From Rubritepida flocculans DSM 14296 (lineage in GTDB: Bacteria; Pseudomonadota; Alphaproteobacteria; Acetobacterales; Acetobacteraceae), in contig NZ_KE384355.1 in NCBI RefSeq assembly GCF_000425365.1, positions 14,156 through 75,156 on the forward strand: DNA of 61,001 nt, read 5' to 3'. Shown here in pieces: positions 9,901-19,452 of this stretch. The number at the start of each line of letters is the position of its first letter. Within the stretch, counting starts at the first letter, position 1. The notes under the pieces were generated by a model that had not been told where the DNA came from, did no database searches, and was given only the letters and a program-made list of their open reading frames with translations. Both the position numbers and the translations under genes were made by a program.

Positions 9901-10073
9901 CGATCACGATCCTGGGCGGGTTGGTATCGGCCACGCTGCTGGACACCTTCGTCACACCGATCCTCTTCCACCGCTACGGACGGCCGGCACTGGAGCGGTT
10001 GCGCGCAGAGGCGGAGGAGCGCCGCGTCGCGGCAGCGACTGCCACCACCCGACCGGCCATCGAAACCTTCTGA
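6915..10073 (+). CDS. Heavy-metal efflux RND transporter (CusA/CzcA family)
   Basis: A 1052-aa inner-membrane proton-driven pump with full-length HME-RND architecture: TM1 near residues 15-32, a large periplasmic loop, the central TM block, a second periplasmic loop and a C-terminal TM block. The TM4 motif near residues 403-414 reads [12 protein letters not shown], supplying the acidic proton-relay residues. It differs from textbook CusA (AMVDAAIVMIEN) and from CzcA, so metal specificity is uncertain. A Met in the HMLSGVRA segment could be a Cu(I) ligand. The gene starts 3 bp after the adaptor stop. Copper or silver export is inferred from the surrounding copper genes. Confidence 0.93.
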   Translation: MFFNALVGFSLRNRLFVLIAALLVTGYGMWTLSRMPVDVFPDLNKPTVTLMTEAEGFAPEEVEQLVSFPIETAVNGLPGVTRVRSVSSVGLSIVFVEFDWGQDIWRARQQVSERLNQIQAQLPPRILPSMAPVSSIMGEIMLVAVTAPADGSVTPMQLREIADWVMRPRLLTIPGISQVIPIGGEVRQFRVMPDMARLHALDLTHEQMVAALRQFGVNAGGGYVDQAGREFMIRNIGRTTSLEDLRNATVGFREGQPIALRQVAEVEFGARAKRGDAGVDGGPAVILGIGKQPGADTIQLTRAVEQALAELQRGMPRGVVADRVKFRQADFIELSIANLQQVLAEAFIVVAIVLFAFLLNTRTTFISLTAIPLSILLTAIIFAAFGLSINTMTLGGIAIAVGELVDDAVVDVENIFRRLRENREKPVPDGALQVIAAASSEVRSGIVYATLIIVLVFLPLFALSGIEGRLFAPLGVAYIVSILCSLLVSITVTPVLCYYMLPRMKRMAHGDGWLVRKLKAGNERALRWAFGHRSLVLGFAGAGVVLAGVAAAYLPRAFLPPFNEGTIVISLTYQPGISLAQSDALGTVAERLVMAVPEVKGVGRRTGRAELDEHAEGVHTSELDLDLRESGRPRAEVLADIRTRLSALPAAVNLGQPISHRLDHMLSGVRAQIALKVFGDDLDTLRTLSETLRVRLAANVQGLADLQLERQVRVPQLRIAVDHERAALYGVSAAALTETLQSLTGGTVISQIMDGPRRFDVVMRLSDADRTTARLAEALVETPGGRVPLRMLATVEEADGPNQILREGARRRMVVLANTAPGADMAAVIAAIREEVARMPMPPGYTTSLEGTFQAQEEAMRTIGVLAVVSLSLIFVVLYSRYRSAMLAAIIMGNVPLALIGAVAALWISGQPLSVATMVGFVTLTGITTRNGILKVSHYLNLALHEGERWGLALVLRGSAERLTPVLMTALSAGLALIPLAIGADAPGKEILHPVAITILGGLVSATLLDTFVTPILFHRYGRPALERLRAEAEERRVAAATATTRPAIETF

Positions 10074-10089
10074 TCGAGGAGACAAGCAC

Positions 10090-10476
10090 ATGAACACGCG
10101 TCGCACGGTATTGACCGCCTTCCTGGCCCTGGGTGGCGGCCCAGCCTTGGCGCATGGCGAGGGAAAGCGTGGGGTGAATGGCGGCATCATCGGAGATGTG
10201 GGCGATCGGCACGTCGAGGTGCTGGCGCGGGACGGCGAGATCCGTATCTGGGTGCTCGACGCACAGGACCGCCCGGTACCGGCCGCCGGCGCCAGTGGCA
10301 GCCTGATCGTGCTGGCCCAAGGCCGCCAGCAGACCATCCGGCTCGAACCGGCTGAGAACAACGCCTACCTGGTCGCGCGGGGCGAGTTTCGGGCGGATCG
10401 CGCCATGCGGGTTGTCGCCACTTTGACGCTGCCTGGTCAAACGCAGCGGCAGGCACGCTTCACGCCGGTCGAGTAA
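10090..10476 (+). CDS. Small periplasmic protein of the efflux operon, unknown function
   Basis: A 128-aa protein with a signal peptide (ending GGGPALA then HGEGK) and a beta-rich mature part. It lies 16 bp after the RND pump and 17 bp before the response regulator. The ATG at 10090 follows GAGGAG. I do not recognise a named family; similar short HGE-starting periplasmic proteins often sit in metal-efflux operons. A metal-binding or sensor-accessory role is inference. Confidence 0.75.
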   Translation: MNTRRTVLTAFLALGGGPALAHGEGKRGVNGGIIGDVGDRHVEVLARDGEIRIWVLDAQDRPVPAAGASGSLIVLAQGRQQTIRLEPAENNAYLVARGEFRADRAMRVVATLTLPGQTQRQARFTPVE

Positions 10477-10493
10477 GGCCGGAAAGTGCAGTG

Positions 10494-11246
10494 ATGAGCG
10501 AAGGCCCGGAACGCCGTCTGCTGGACCGCGAAGCGCATGTGCTCGTCGTCGAGGACGACGGCGAGATGCGCAATCTCGTCACGCGGCTACTCCGCGAGGC
10601 GGGGTTCCGCGCCTCTGCCGCACGCGATGGACGCGAGATGTGGGAGGTGCTGGAGAGCCCAGCCGGCGAGCCGGACCTTGTCCTGCTCGACGTGATGCTG
10701 CCAGGCACTTCGGGGCTCGATTTGCTGCGCCGGCTGCGAGAGCGGAGCCGGACACCGGTGATGATGCTGACGGCGCGCGGAGAGGAGATGGATCGCGTTC
10801 TGGGGCTCGAGCTCGGCGCGGACGACTATGTCGCCAAACCCTTTGCCCCGCGCGAGTTGGTGGCGCGCGTGCGCGCGCTGCTGCGCCGCACCACCCCTGT
10901 CGAAGCGCCTGCCGTGCAGCGCTCGCGCCGGATCACCTTCGCCGGCTGGGCGTTGGACACGGCGCGGCGGGAGCTGACGGCGCCTGACGGCGCCTCGGTC
11001 GACCTGTCGGGGGCCGAATACGATCTGCTGCTTGCCTTCCTGGAGCACCCTGGTCGCGTGCTTTCACGCGAGCAATTGCTGGAGGTGGGAAAGCGTAGGG
11101 TGAGTGCCGACCCCTTCGACCGAACCATCGACGTGCAAGTGAGCCGGCTGCGCCGCAAGATCGAGCCCGATGAGGCAAGTCCGGCGCTGATCAAAACGGT
11201 TCGCGGCGCGGGTTATGTGCTGGTCGCGGAGGTGTCGCGCGGATGA
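10494..11246 (+). CDS. OmpR-family response regulator, CusR/CopR-like
   Basis: A 250-aa two-component regulator. The receiver domain (about 14-125) has the acidic pocket (E20, D21, D22), the phosphoacceptor D66 in LVLLDVMLPG and the conserved K115 in YVAKPF. The C-terminal winged-helix DNA-binding domain ends IKTVRGAGYVLV, typical of the OmpR class. I used the ATG at 10494; a GTG at 10491 is directly upstream. Its stop overlaps the kinase start (ATGA). Its position in the efflux operon and the four TGACA-N5-TGTCA boxes nearby make it the likely copper-box activator (inference). Confidence 0.93.
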   Translation: MSEGPERRLLDREAHVLVVEDDGEMRNLVTRLLREAGFRASAARDGREMWEVLESPAGEPDLVLLDVMLPGTSGLDLLRRLRERSRTPVMMLTARGEEMDRVLGLELGADDYVAKPFAPRELVARVRALLRRTTPVEAPAVQRSRRITFAGWALDTARRELTAPDGASVDLSGAEYDLLLAFLEHPGRVLSREQLLEVGKRRVSADPFDRTIDVQVSRLRRKIEPDEASPALIKTVRGAGYVLVAEVSRG

Positions 11247-12562
11247 CAGCGCTGCCGCGGCGATTTCGGCGGTGGCCGGCAAGCCTCGCTGGGCGCGTGA
11301 CGCTGCTTCTGGTGGGCGGGTTGATGCTGCTGCACCTGGGTAGCATGTGGGTACACGAGCGCTCGCTACACGGTGCGGAGACTGGGGCACGGCTGGAGCG
11401 CCTTGCCGATCTGGTCAGCGCAGCGGCCGGCGCCGTGGACCGCCTGCCGGAGCCAGCTCGCGATGCCGCGGCCCATGCGCAGTCGCGCCCAGGACTGGAA
11501 CTGCACTGGGATCGGGAGCCACCGCTCGCGGCAGGAGCTGTGGTGCCGGACGTACTCCTCCCCGCGCTCGGGCGCCTGGGTCCAGGGGCACGGATCGGAT
11601 GGGACCCGAAAGCCGAGATCGGGCATCGCCTGATCGGGGCGGTCCCTGTTCAAAGCGGGGGTTGGATCGTGTTCGCGGCACCCTGGTTCAGCGGCGCGCC
11701 GCTGGCCGATCGCGGCGCGGTGCTCTCCATGGTCGCCATGGCTGCGGGCATCGCGCTCGCCTCGATCCTCATCATTCGATGGATCACGCGTCCCTTGAGG
11801 CGCCTGGCCGACGCCGCCGATGCGATTGGTCGCGATGTGCGCGCGAACCCAGTGCCGGCGGATGGCCCCACCGAGGTGCGCCACGCCGCCGTCGCGTTCA
11901 ATGCCATGCAGGAGCGGATCCGGCGCCTCGTGGATGACCGGACGGAAGCGCTCGCCGCCATGAGTCACGACCTCCGCACACCGCTTGCGAGGATGCGCCT
12001 GCGCGCAGGCTTCCTGCCCGAGGGTGAGGAGCGCGCGAGGATGGAAGCAGACATCGCCGAGATGGAACAGATGGTCGGCCGCACTCTCGACTATCTGCGG
12101 GAGGGACGCGATGCGGAGCCGGTGGCGGCCACCGACCTGGCGGCGATCCTGCAGACCCTCGCATCGGATGCCGCGGATGCCGGCGCCGATGCCGCCTATG
12201 AAGGCCCGGCCCGCGTGGTGCTGCCGCTGCGGCGCCTGGCCGCCAAGCGGGCGCTGTCCAACCTGGTGGAAAATGCGGTTCGCCACGGTTCCGGGCCTGT
12301 TCGCTTGGTCGCACGCCAGGAGTCCGGGCGGGTCATCGTCGAGGTCTCGGACCAGGGCGGCGGCATCGCCGAAGCCGACCGCGGCCGGGCGCTCGCGCCC
12401 TTCGTGCCACTCGATGCGTCCCGTGGCGGCGGTGGCTGCGGCCTGGGCCTTGCCATCGCCGCGCGCTTTGCCGAGGCGAGCGGCGGCGCCCTCACCCTCC
12501 TAGATGGTGCGAACGGGCGAGGCTTGGTGGTGCGCCTCACGCTGCCGGCCGAGGCGACTTGA
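11243..12562 (+). CDS. Sensor histidine kinase, CusS/CopS-like
   Basis: A 439-aa membrane kinase. It has a first TM near residues 18-35, a periplasmic sensor domain of about 110 residues, a second TM near 155-178, a HAMP linker, a dimerisation helix with the autophosphorylated H242 in AAMSHDLRTPLARM, then an ATPase domain with the N box (LVENAVRHG), G1 box (DQGGGIAEADRG) and G2 box (GGCGLGLAIA). It should sense periplasmic metal and phosphorylate the adjacent regulator. The periplasmic domain is not obviously His- or Met-rich, so the metal site cannot be read directly. Confidence 0.93.
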   Translation: MTALPRRFRRWPASLAGRVTLLLVGGLMLLHLGSMWVHERSLHGAETGARLERLADLVSAAAGAVDRLPEPARDAAAHAQSRPGLELHWDREPPLAAGAVVPDVLLPALGRLGPGARIGWDPKAEIGHRLIGAVPVQSGGWIVFAAPWFSGAPLADRGAVLSMVAMAAGIALASILIIRWITRPLRRLADAADAIGRDVRANPVPADGPTEVRHAAVAFNAMQERIRRLVDDRTEALAAMSHDLRTPLARMRLRAGFLPEGEERARMEADIAEMEQMVGRTLDYLREGRDAEPVAATDLAAILQTLASDAADAGADAAYEGPARVVLPLRRLAAKRALSNLVENAVRHGSGPVRLVARQESGRVIVEVSDQGGGIAEADRGRALAPFVPLDASRGGGGCGLGLAIAARFAEASGGALTLLDGANGRGLVVRLTLPAEAT

Positions 12563-12573
12563 CGGCCAGCCCG

Positions 12574-12588
12574 CGCCACACTTTGTCA
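12574..12588 (+). promoter_or_regulatory. Imperfect copper box 3 before the copper-storage gene
   Basis: CGCCACACTTTGTCA matches box 1 at 12 of 15 positions, with an intact right half TTTGTCA and a degenerate left half. A TGACGGGC follows at almost the same distance as the conserved TGA-AAGC extension of the other boxes, one base closer. It lies 69 bp before the Cys-rich protein gene. The weaker match may mean weaker or conditional control (inference). Confidence 0.5.
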
Positions 12589-12657
12589 AACTGTGACGGG
12601 CAACGGGCGTTGGCACGCCGGGTTTTCTCTTTGGTTGGCACAAGGAGGAAAGACCCC

Positions 12658-12999
12658 ATGCATCACGAACACCACGACATGGCTGCCTGCATCCGCGCCT
12701 GCCTCGATTGCCACCAGGCTTGCCTCGCGACAATCGGACACTGCCTGACAATGGGCGGCCACCACGCGGAAGTCAGCCATATCCGCATCATGATGGACTG
12801 TGCGCAAATCTGCGCGACCAGCGCCGATTTCATGATCCGCGGCTCGACGCATCACGCGCATCTGTGTCGCGTATGTGCCGAGATCTGCCGCGAGTGCGAG
12901 CAGAGCTGCAGCGGCCACCAGAACGCGGATGAGGCGATGCGCTCCTGCGCCGCAGCCTGCCGCCGCTGTGCGGATGAGTGTGCGAGCATGGCGGCTTGA
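12658..12999 (+). CDS. Four-helix-bundle copper-storage protein (Csp3-like, DUF326)
   Basis: A 113-aa protein with 16 Cys residues, mostly in C-x3-C or C-x2-C helical spacing (for example ACIRACLDCHQAC and CAEICRECEQSC), plus a His-rich N-terminus (MHHEHHDM). This is the hallmark of Csp copper-storage proteins, whose four-helix bundle is lined with Cys thiolates that bind many Cu(I) ions. No signal or Tat peptide is present, so it is probably the cytosolic Csp3 type. The ATG at 12658 follows a strong AAGGAGGAAAG. It is monocistronic, preceded by an imperfect copper box and convergent with the Crp/Fnr gene. Confidence 0.88.
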   Translation: MHHEHHDMAACIRACLDCHQACLATIGHCLTMGGHHAEVSHIRIMMDCAQICATSADFMIRGSTHHAHLCRVCAEICRECEQSCSGHQNADEAMRSCAAACRRCADECASMAA

Positions 13000-13017
13000 G
13001 GAGGCCGCCTCGCCGGC

Positions 13018-13611
13018 TCAGGCGTCTGGGGCGAGCCGGATGCGGCCATCCCCCAGCCGCCTGAGCCGACCTGCCTGCTCCAATCGCGCCAGCGCCCGGT
13101 AGGTGGCCTCGTGCGAGAGCCCGAGCTCGGCCGCCATCGCCTTCCAGCTGCGCCCGGGACGACGGGTGCCGTCCGCCTCGGCCGGCAAGGCGTGCAGCAC
13201 ATCGAGCAGGCGGTCCTCGGCACGCGGGCGGATGAGGCGCTCCGCCCGCGAACGCTCGGCCACCAGCCTCGCCGCGAGGTGCGCGGCGATGCGCCAACCG
13301 AGCGCGGGGTCCGCTGCCGCGGCCCGGCGCACCGCATGGGCGCCGTACACGTCCACTTCGACCTGGGTGGCGGCGATGGCGTCGCAATGGTGACGTTTCT
13401 CGAACAGCGACGCCTCAGCGAAGGTCTCGCCGGGCCCGGCCCGGTGCAGAACGGACCGGCGCCCCTCGGGCGAGACGCGCACCAATTCGAGCAGGCCTGC
13501 GCGCACGACCACGAGGCCCACTGACGTGTCGCCAGCATGGAAGAGCGCCTCTCCGCGCGTCAGAAGGCGGCGGCGCGGGGCGGGCAGAATGGACAGCAGG
13601 TCGTCATTCAT
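13018..13611 (-). CDS. Crp/Fnr-family transcriptional regulator
   Basis: A 197-aa regulator with an N-terminal cyclic-nucleotide-binding-like beta-roll (about 10-115; segments ALFHAGD and GPGETFAEASLF) and a C-terminal winged helix with recognition-helix sequence LSHEATYRALARLEQAG. It has only one Cys (in HHCDAI), so an Fnr-type Fe-S cluster is unlikely, and the cAMP-binding Arg-Ser pair is not obvious. It is divergent from the Spy-like gene at 13705, with a palindromic CRP-type operator between them, suggesting it controls itself and the divergent genes. Its ligand is unknown. Confidence 0.88.
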   Translation of the reverse strand: MNDDLLSILPAPRRRLLTRGEALFHAGDTSVGLVVVRAGLLELVRVSPEGRRSVLHRAGPGETFAEASLFEKRHHCDAIAATQVEVDVYGAHAVRRAAAADPALGWRIAAHLAARLVAERSRAERLIRPRAEDRLLDVLHALPAEADGTRRPGRSWKAMAAELGLSHEATYRALARLEQAGRLRRLGDGRIRLAPDA

Positions 13612-13624
13612 CAGGGGAGCTTCT

Positions 13625-13652
13625 GGCGCGTATGACGCGGATCATACGCGCC
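13625..13652. promoter_or_regulatory. Perfect palindrome, likely Crp/Fnr-family operator
   Basis: Two 11-bp arms, GGCGCGTATGA (13625-13635) and TCATACGCGCC (13642-13652), are exact reverse complements around a 6-bp spacer. The core TATGA-N6-TCATA has the same geometry as a CRP site (TGTGA-N6-TCACA). It begins 14 bp upstream of the Crp/Fnr-family start codon and lies 52 bp before the divergent gene, an ideal autoregulatory operator position. Confidence 0.75.
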
Positions 13653-13704
13653 TGTGGCGTCGCCCTCCTAACCTTCACTGATCAATGACCATCAGGACCC
13701 GCGC

Positions 13705-14253
13705 ATGCCACTCCGTCACCTGATTCCCCTGGCGCTCGCCGCCGCTTTCCTCGCTCCCGCCGCGCCTGCCACCGCCCAGCATGGCGGGCACGGGCATGCC
13801 GGGCACGCGGCGCCCTATGCCGGTTTCCAGGGTCGCGAGGCCGCGGGGCTGAGCGCCCAAGATGCCGCCGATTTGCGCGCGGGGCGCGGCATGGGCCTCG
13901 CGCTGCCGGCGGAGCTGAACGGATACCCCGGGCCGATGCACGCGCTCGAGCTGGCCGACCGGCTCGGGCTGTCGCCCGCCCAGCGGGCCACGATGGAGCA
14001 GCTTCGCGCGGCGATGCTCGCCGAGGCCGTGCCGCTGGGTGAGGCCGTCATTGCTGCAGAGCGGGCGCTGGACGCGGTGTTCGCCCGCGGCACTGCGACG
14101 GCGGCCGAGGTGGACGCGGCCGTCACGGCCGCCGCGCTGGCGCATGGCAGGGTGCGGGCGGCCCATCTTCGCACGCATCTCGGCACGCGCGACGCGATGA
14201 CGCAGGCGCAGCGGGCGATGTACGCCCGGCTGCGCGGCTATGCGTCCCCTTGA
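13705..14253 (+). CDS. Periplasmic Spy/CpxP/ZraP-like metal-responsive protein
   Basis: A 182-aa protein with a Sec signal peptide (ending APATAQ), a short His-rich segment (HGGHGHAGHAA) and an alpha-helical body with two LTxxQ-like motifs (LSPAQRATMEQL and MTQAQRAMYARL). These features match Spy/CpxP/ZraP periplasmic chaperones and metal sensors. The His-rich N-terminus suggests zinc or copper binding (inference). It is divergent from the Crp/Fnr regulator and 49 bp upstream of copZ, but the CueR-type promoter between them suggests copZ is also expressed separately. Confidence 0.75.
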   Translation: MPLRHLIPLALAAAFLAPAAPATAQHGGHGHAGHAAPYAGFQGREAAGLSAQDAADLRAGRGMGLALPAELNGYPGPMHALELADRLGLSPAQRATMEQLRAAMLAEAVPLGEAVIAAERALDAVFARGTATAAEVDAAVTAAALAHGRVRAAHLRTHLGTRDAMTQAQRAMYARLRGYASP

Positions 14254-14280
14254 CCTTGCCGTGGGGCAAGGGGGCATCTG
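14250..14280 (+). promoter_or_regulatory. CueR-type promoter before copZ
   Basis: TTGACC (14250-14255) serves as -35. The dyad CCTTGCC-GTGG-GGCAAGG (14254-14271) fills a long spacer and CATCTG at 14275-14280 is a possible -10, giving 19-bp spacing. MerR-family activators such as CueR act on exactly this layout of a dyad inside a 19-20-bp spacer. The regulator gene is at 16787. Confidence 0.7.
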
Positions 14281-14302
14281 TGCGGGGCAAAGGAGCCGAT
14301 CG

Positions 14303-14518
14303 ATGACCCGCTTCCACATCCCCAACATGACCTGTGGCGGTTGCGCCAAGGGCGTGACCGCGAGCCTGCGCGAGGCAGTGCCCGGCGTGATCGTCACCGT
14401 CGATCTCGACCGCCGGCTCGTCACGCTGGAAGGTCCGGCCGACGCTCAGGTGGCGCTCGCCGCGCTGCAGGCCGATGGCTGGCAGGCAGCCCTCGCCGAC
14501 TCGTCCCCTGGCCATTGA
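14303..14518 (+). CDS. copZ: CopZ-like cytosolic copper chaperone (HMA domain)
   Basis: A 71-aa single HMA domain with the metal-binding MTCGGC motif (C11, C14) and the usual ferredoxin-like fold length. It should carry Cu(I) to the CopA ATPase encoded next. The ATG at 14303 follows AGGAG. Only 34 bp separate it from copA, and that space contains a second CueR-type dyad, so the pair is both linked and independently promoted. Confidence 0.92.
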   Translation: MTRFHIPNMTCGGCAKGVTASLREAVPGVIVTVDLDRRLVTLEGPADAQVALAALQADGWQAALADSSPGH

Positions 14519-14545
14519 CCTTCCCCCGGGGGAACACACCACCTC
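14515..14545 (+). promoter_or_regulatory. CueR-type promoter before copA
   Basis: TTGACC at 14515-14520 overlaps the copZ stop and is followed by the perfect palindrome TTCCCCCGGGGGAA (14521-14534). Together these give the ACCTTCCC-type half-site known from CueR-regulated copA promoters. The -10 is not obvious; CACCTC lies at the 19-bp spacing. Confidence 0.7.
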
Positions 14546-14552
14546 AGTTGGC

Positions 14553-16786
<2,234 letters not shown>

Positions 16787-16790
<4 letters not shown>

Positions 16791-17188
16791 AGGTCGGCGA
16801 GGTGGCGCGCGCCGTAGGCGTGTCTTCGAAAGCCATCCGCACGTGGGAAGCCGCGGGACTGGTACCCGGGGCGGCGCGCGGCCCGTCGGGTTATCGGGCC
16901 TATACCGCGGCGGACCTCGCCACGCTGCGCTTCGTGGCCCAAGCGCGGCGCCTGGGTTTCGGCATGGAGCGCATCCGCGGGCTGCTGGCGCTGTGGCAGG
17001 ACCGTGGCCGTTCCAGCGCCGAGGTGAAGCGCCTGGCCCTCGCCCAGGCGACGCTCCTGAGGGAGGAGGCGGCGGCGCTGACGCGGATGGCTGATGAACT
17101 GGAACGTCTCGCGGCGCACTGCCACGGCGATGCGCGGCCGGATTGCCCGATCCTGGACGCGCTGGCGCGGCCTGCGGATCATGCCTGA
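16787..17188 (+). CDS. cueR: CueR-like MerR-family copper regulator
   Basis: A 133-aa MerR regulator with an N-terminal winged helix-turn-helix, a long dimerisation helix and a C-terminal metal loop [13 protein letters not shown]. The Cys residues fall at 112 and 120, the same positions and 8-residue spacing as the Cu(I) ligands of E. coli CueR, and S77 matches the residue that selects +1 ions. It is translationally coupled to copA and should activate the two CueR-type promoters upstream. Its TGA stop is the first triplet of copper box 4. Confidence 0.93.
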
Positions 17189-17219
17189 CATGTTTTGTCA
17201 TGAAGGCGAGAAGCTACGT
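17186..17219 (+). promoter_or_regulatory. Copper box 4 before the DUF305-copC-copD-DUF411 unit
   Basis: TGACATGTTTTGTCA at 17186-17200 is identical to box 2. The downstream extension CGAGAAGC then GTC matches the other boxes in position. The box overlaps the cueR stop codon and lies 70 bp before the DUF305 gene start at 17270, the same distance as box 2 to its gene. Confidence 0.75.
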
Positions 17220-17269
17220 CGCCCACCGCAGACTAACGAAGCCATGTATCGTTGAAGGAGACCACCGCC

Positions 17270-17698
17270 ATGCGCCGCACCACACTCGTCGCCACCGCCG
17301 CCATCGCCCTGGCACTGGCCGGAGGCGCAGGTTTCGCTATTGCGCAGGCCCCACATCACCACGGCCCAGGCCATTCCGCCCCGCGCGCCGCGCAGGCCCC
17401 TGGCGCACACAACCATGGCGCCGCGGCACCGGCCAATGCATCGCCCTCCACCCGCGCCTTCATGGCGGTGAACGACAAGATGCACCGTGACATGGCCATC
17501 ACCTTCACGGGCAACGCCGACCGCGACTTCACGGCCGGCATGATCCCGCACCACCAGGGCGCCATCGACATGGCGCGCGTGGTGCTGGAACACGGCCGCG
17601 ATCCGGAAGTGCGGGCGCTGGCCGAAAGCATCATCCGCGACCAGGAACGCGAGATCGCCCAGATGCGCGCGATCCTCCAGCGCCTGCCGGCCCGTTGA
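17270..17698 (+). CDS. DUF305 family periplasmic protein
   Basis: A 142-aa protein with a signal peptide (ending GFAIAQ), a His-rich linker (PHHHGPGH) and a four-helix DUF305 domain containing the signature [22 protein letters not shown]305 proteins are ferritin-like bundles frequently encoded with copper genes; the His pair is a likely metal ligand. I used the ATG at 17270 after GAAGGAG; the in-frame TTG at 17252 lies upstream of that ribosome binding site. It is the first gene of the unit under copper box 4. Confidence 0.87.
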   Translation: MRRTTLVATAAIALALAGGAGFAIAQAPHHHGPGHSAPRAAQAPGAHNHGAAAPANASPSTRAFMAVNDKMHRDMAITFTGNADRDFTAGMIPHHQGAIDMARVVLEHGRDPEVRALAESIIRDQEREIAQMRAILQRLPAR

Positions 17699-18051
17699 GG
17701 CGACGGGCCCTCCTCCTCGCCCCGCTTGCCGGCGTCGCCGCGCCCGCGGCGGCGCACTCCGAGCTGCGCCGCTCGGTCCCCGCCGCGGGCGCCGTGCTGG
17801 AGCGCCCGCCGGAGCGCATCGAACTGCACTTCAACGAGCGCGTGCAGCTCACCGCGCTCCGGCTGCGCCGCGTGGGCGGCGAGGAGGTCGCCCTACCGCG
17901 CCGGGCGATCCGCGGGGCGGCGAGCGAGACCGTTGCGCTGCCGCCGCTCGCGCCCGGCGAGTACCGCGCCGAGTGGCGCATCATCTCCGCCGACGGCCAC
18001 CCGGTCGGCGGTGCCTTCACCTTCCGCGTCGAGCCACCGCGAAGCCCATGA
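17695..18051 (+). CDS. copC: CopC periplasmic copper-binding protein
   Basis: A 118-aa protein with a signal peptide cleaved before HSELRRSVP, so His becomes residue 1 of the mature protein, as in CopC copper brace sites. A second ligand region, DGHPVGG, follows near the C-terminus of the beta-sandwich. The start appears to be TTG at 17695, overlapping the DUF305 stop (TTGA); no ATG precedes the signal peptide. It is coupled to copD by a 4-bp overlap. Confidence 0.88.
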   Translation: MRRRALLLAPLAGVAAPAAAHSELRRSVPAAGAVLERPPERIELHFNERVQLTALRLRRVGGEEVALPRRAIRGAASETVALPPLAPGEYRAEWRIISADGHPVGGAFTFRVEPPRSP

Positions 18052-18956
18052 TCCTGGAATTCCTCCAGCCCGATCCCTCCCTCCTCGACGGCCTCACCGT
18101 TGTCCTGCGGGCGCTCTACTACGTCGCGACGATCGGCGCGGCGGGCCTCGCGCTCTTCGCGATCGCCTTCGGCCACCGGCTCGAGCCCGCGGAGGCGGCG
18201 CGGCTGCGCCGGACGCTGATCGCCGCGGTGGCAGCTGGGCTCGCGCTGTCGGTTGCGGCGCTGGCGCTGCGCGTGCTGGTGCTGACGGCCGGCGCGAGCG
18301 TTACCGACCCGGACGTCTGGGCGGCCGTCATGCGGTCGCGCATCGGGGACGCCTTCTGGCTGCGGGCCGGCGGCCTCGTCCTGCTCGCCGCGGCGGCGAC
18401 GGCATGGCGCATCGGGCCGGCGGTGGCCGCGGTCGGCGCCGTCCTCGTCCTCGGCTCCTACGCGGCCATGGGTCACTCGATGCTCTACCGCCCGCGGCAG
18501 GAGATCGCGGCGCTCGTCGTGCTGCATCTCGCCGTCGTGGCCTTCTGGGTCGGCTCGCTGCCGCCGCTGCTCTGGGTAGCGCGCCGGCGCGATGGCGCCT
18601 CGGCCGCGGCGCTGCTGCGGGACTGGAGCACCGCCGCCACCGTCGCCGTGGTGGCGATGATCGCCACGGGGCTGCTGCTGACCTGGTATCTGACGGTCCG
18701 CCTCGACCGCATCCTCGACGCCTGGCACGGCTGGGCGCTCGGCTGGAAGGTGGCGGCGGTGCTCGCCGCGCTCGCCCTCGCCGGCTGGAATCGGCTGCGG
18801 CACACCCCGGCCCTTGAACGGCGCGAAGAAGGAGCGGACGCGCGGCTCGCCCTGTCGATCCGCGTCGAGATCGCCGTCGTCCTGCTCGTCTTCTACGCCG
18901 CGGCCGAGATGGTATCCGTCCACCCGGCCGACCACGGCCACCGCGTGCAGAACTGA
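18048..18956 (+). CDS. copD: CopD inner-membrane copper import protein
   Basis: A 302-aa membrane protein with eight hydrophobic segments, matching the CopD family, which works with CopC in copper movement across the inner membrane. The ATG at 18048 overlaps the copC stop; the frame open upstream lies inside copC. The charged loop around residues 258-272 precedes the last TM. Confidence 0.88.
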   Translation: MILEFLQPDPSLLDGLTVVLRALYYVATIGAAGLALFAIAFGHRLEPAEAARLRRTLIAAVAAGLALSVAALALRVLVLTAGASVTDPDVWAAVMRSRIGDAFWLRAGGLVLLAAAATAWRIGPAVAAVGAVLVLGSYAAMGHSMLYRPRQEIAALVVLHLAVVAFWVGSLPPLLWVARRRDGASAAALLRDWSTAATVAVVAMIATGLLLTWYLTVRLDRILDAWHGWALGWKVAAVLAALALAGWNRLRHTPALERREEGADARLALSIRVEIAVVLLVFYAAAEMVSVHPADHGHRVQN

Positions 18957-18966
18957 GGAGCCGCCC

Positions 18967-19434
18967 ATGAACGCCCGGAGAATCCTGCTCACCACCGCCC
19001 TGGTTGCCCTTGCCGCGCCGGCGCACGCGCAGCGGCGAGAGTCGGCGGAGGTTTGGCGCGACCCGCATTGCGGCTGCTGCGGCGGCTGGGTCGAGCACCT
19101 GCGCGCCGAGGGCTTCGCGGTGACCGACCGCGTCGTGCCCACGGTGGCGCCGTACCGCCGTATGCTGGGCACGCCGGCGGACCTGCTCTCCTGCCACGCC
19201 GGGCGGGTCGCGGGTTGGCTCGCGATCGACGGGCACGTCCCGGCGCACGCCATCCGGCGCCTTCTTGCCGAACGGCCTGCGGGCGTTGTCGGCATCGCAG
19301 TCCCCGCCATGCCGATCGGCACGCCGGGAATGGAGGTTCCGGGCCGCGAGCCTGAGGTGTACGATGTCATGGCTTGGCGGGCCGACGCGACCCATTTCGC
19401 ATGGCTGCGGATGCGCGGTGCTGACCCGGCCTGA
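18967..19434 (+). CDS. DUF411 periplasmic metal-binding protein
   Basis: A 155-aa protein with a signal peptide (ending APAHAQ) and the DUF411 hallmark DPHCGCCGGWVEHL, a Cys-rich thioredoxin-like metal motif, plus LSCHAGRVAGW with a further Cys and His. DUF411 proteins accompany copper and silver resistance genes and are thought to bind the metal. It is the last copper gene: 18 bp after its stop lies the stop codon of the oppositely oriented prophage tailspike gene. Confidence 0.88.
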   Translation: MNARRILLTTALVALAAPAHAQRRESAEVWRDPHCGCCGGWVEHLRAEGFAVTDRVVPTVAPYRRMLGTPADLLSCHAGRVAGWLAIDGHVPAHAIRRLLAERPAGVVGIAVPAMPIGTPGMEVPGREPEVYDVMAWRADATHFAWLRMRGADPA

Positions 19435-19452
19435 CGGCGACAGCCGGTTCGG

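Noticed and set aside
12990-13009. GGCGGC/GCCGCC hairpin at the end of the copper-storage gene as terminator
   Set aside because: Only 6 bp of stem, overlapping the stop codon, with no T-run on either strand. Too weak to call.
13625-13652. Palindrome as an Fnr anaerobox
   Set aside because: Fnr sites are TTGAT-N4-ATCAA; here the half-sites are TATGA with N6 spacing, and the regulator lacks the Cys set of Fnr.
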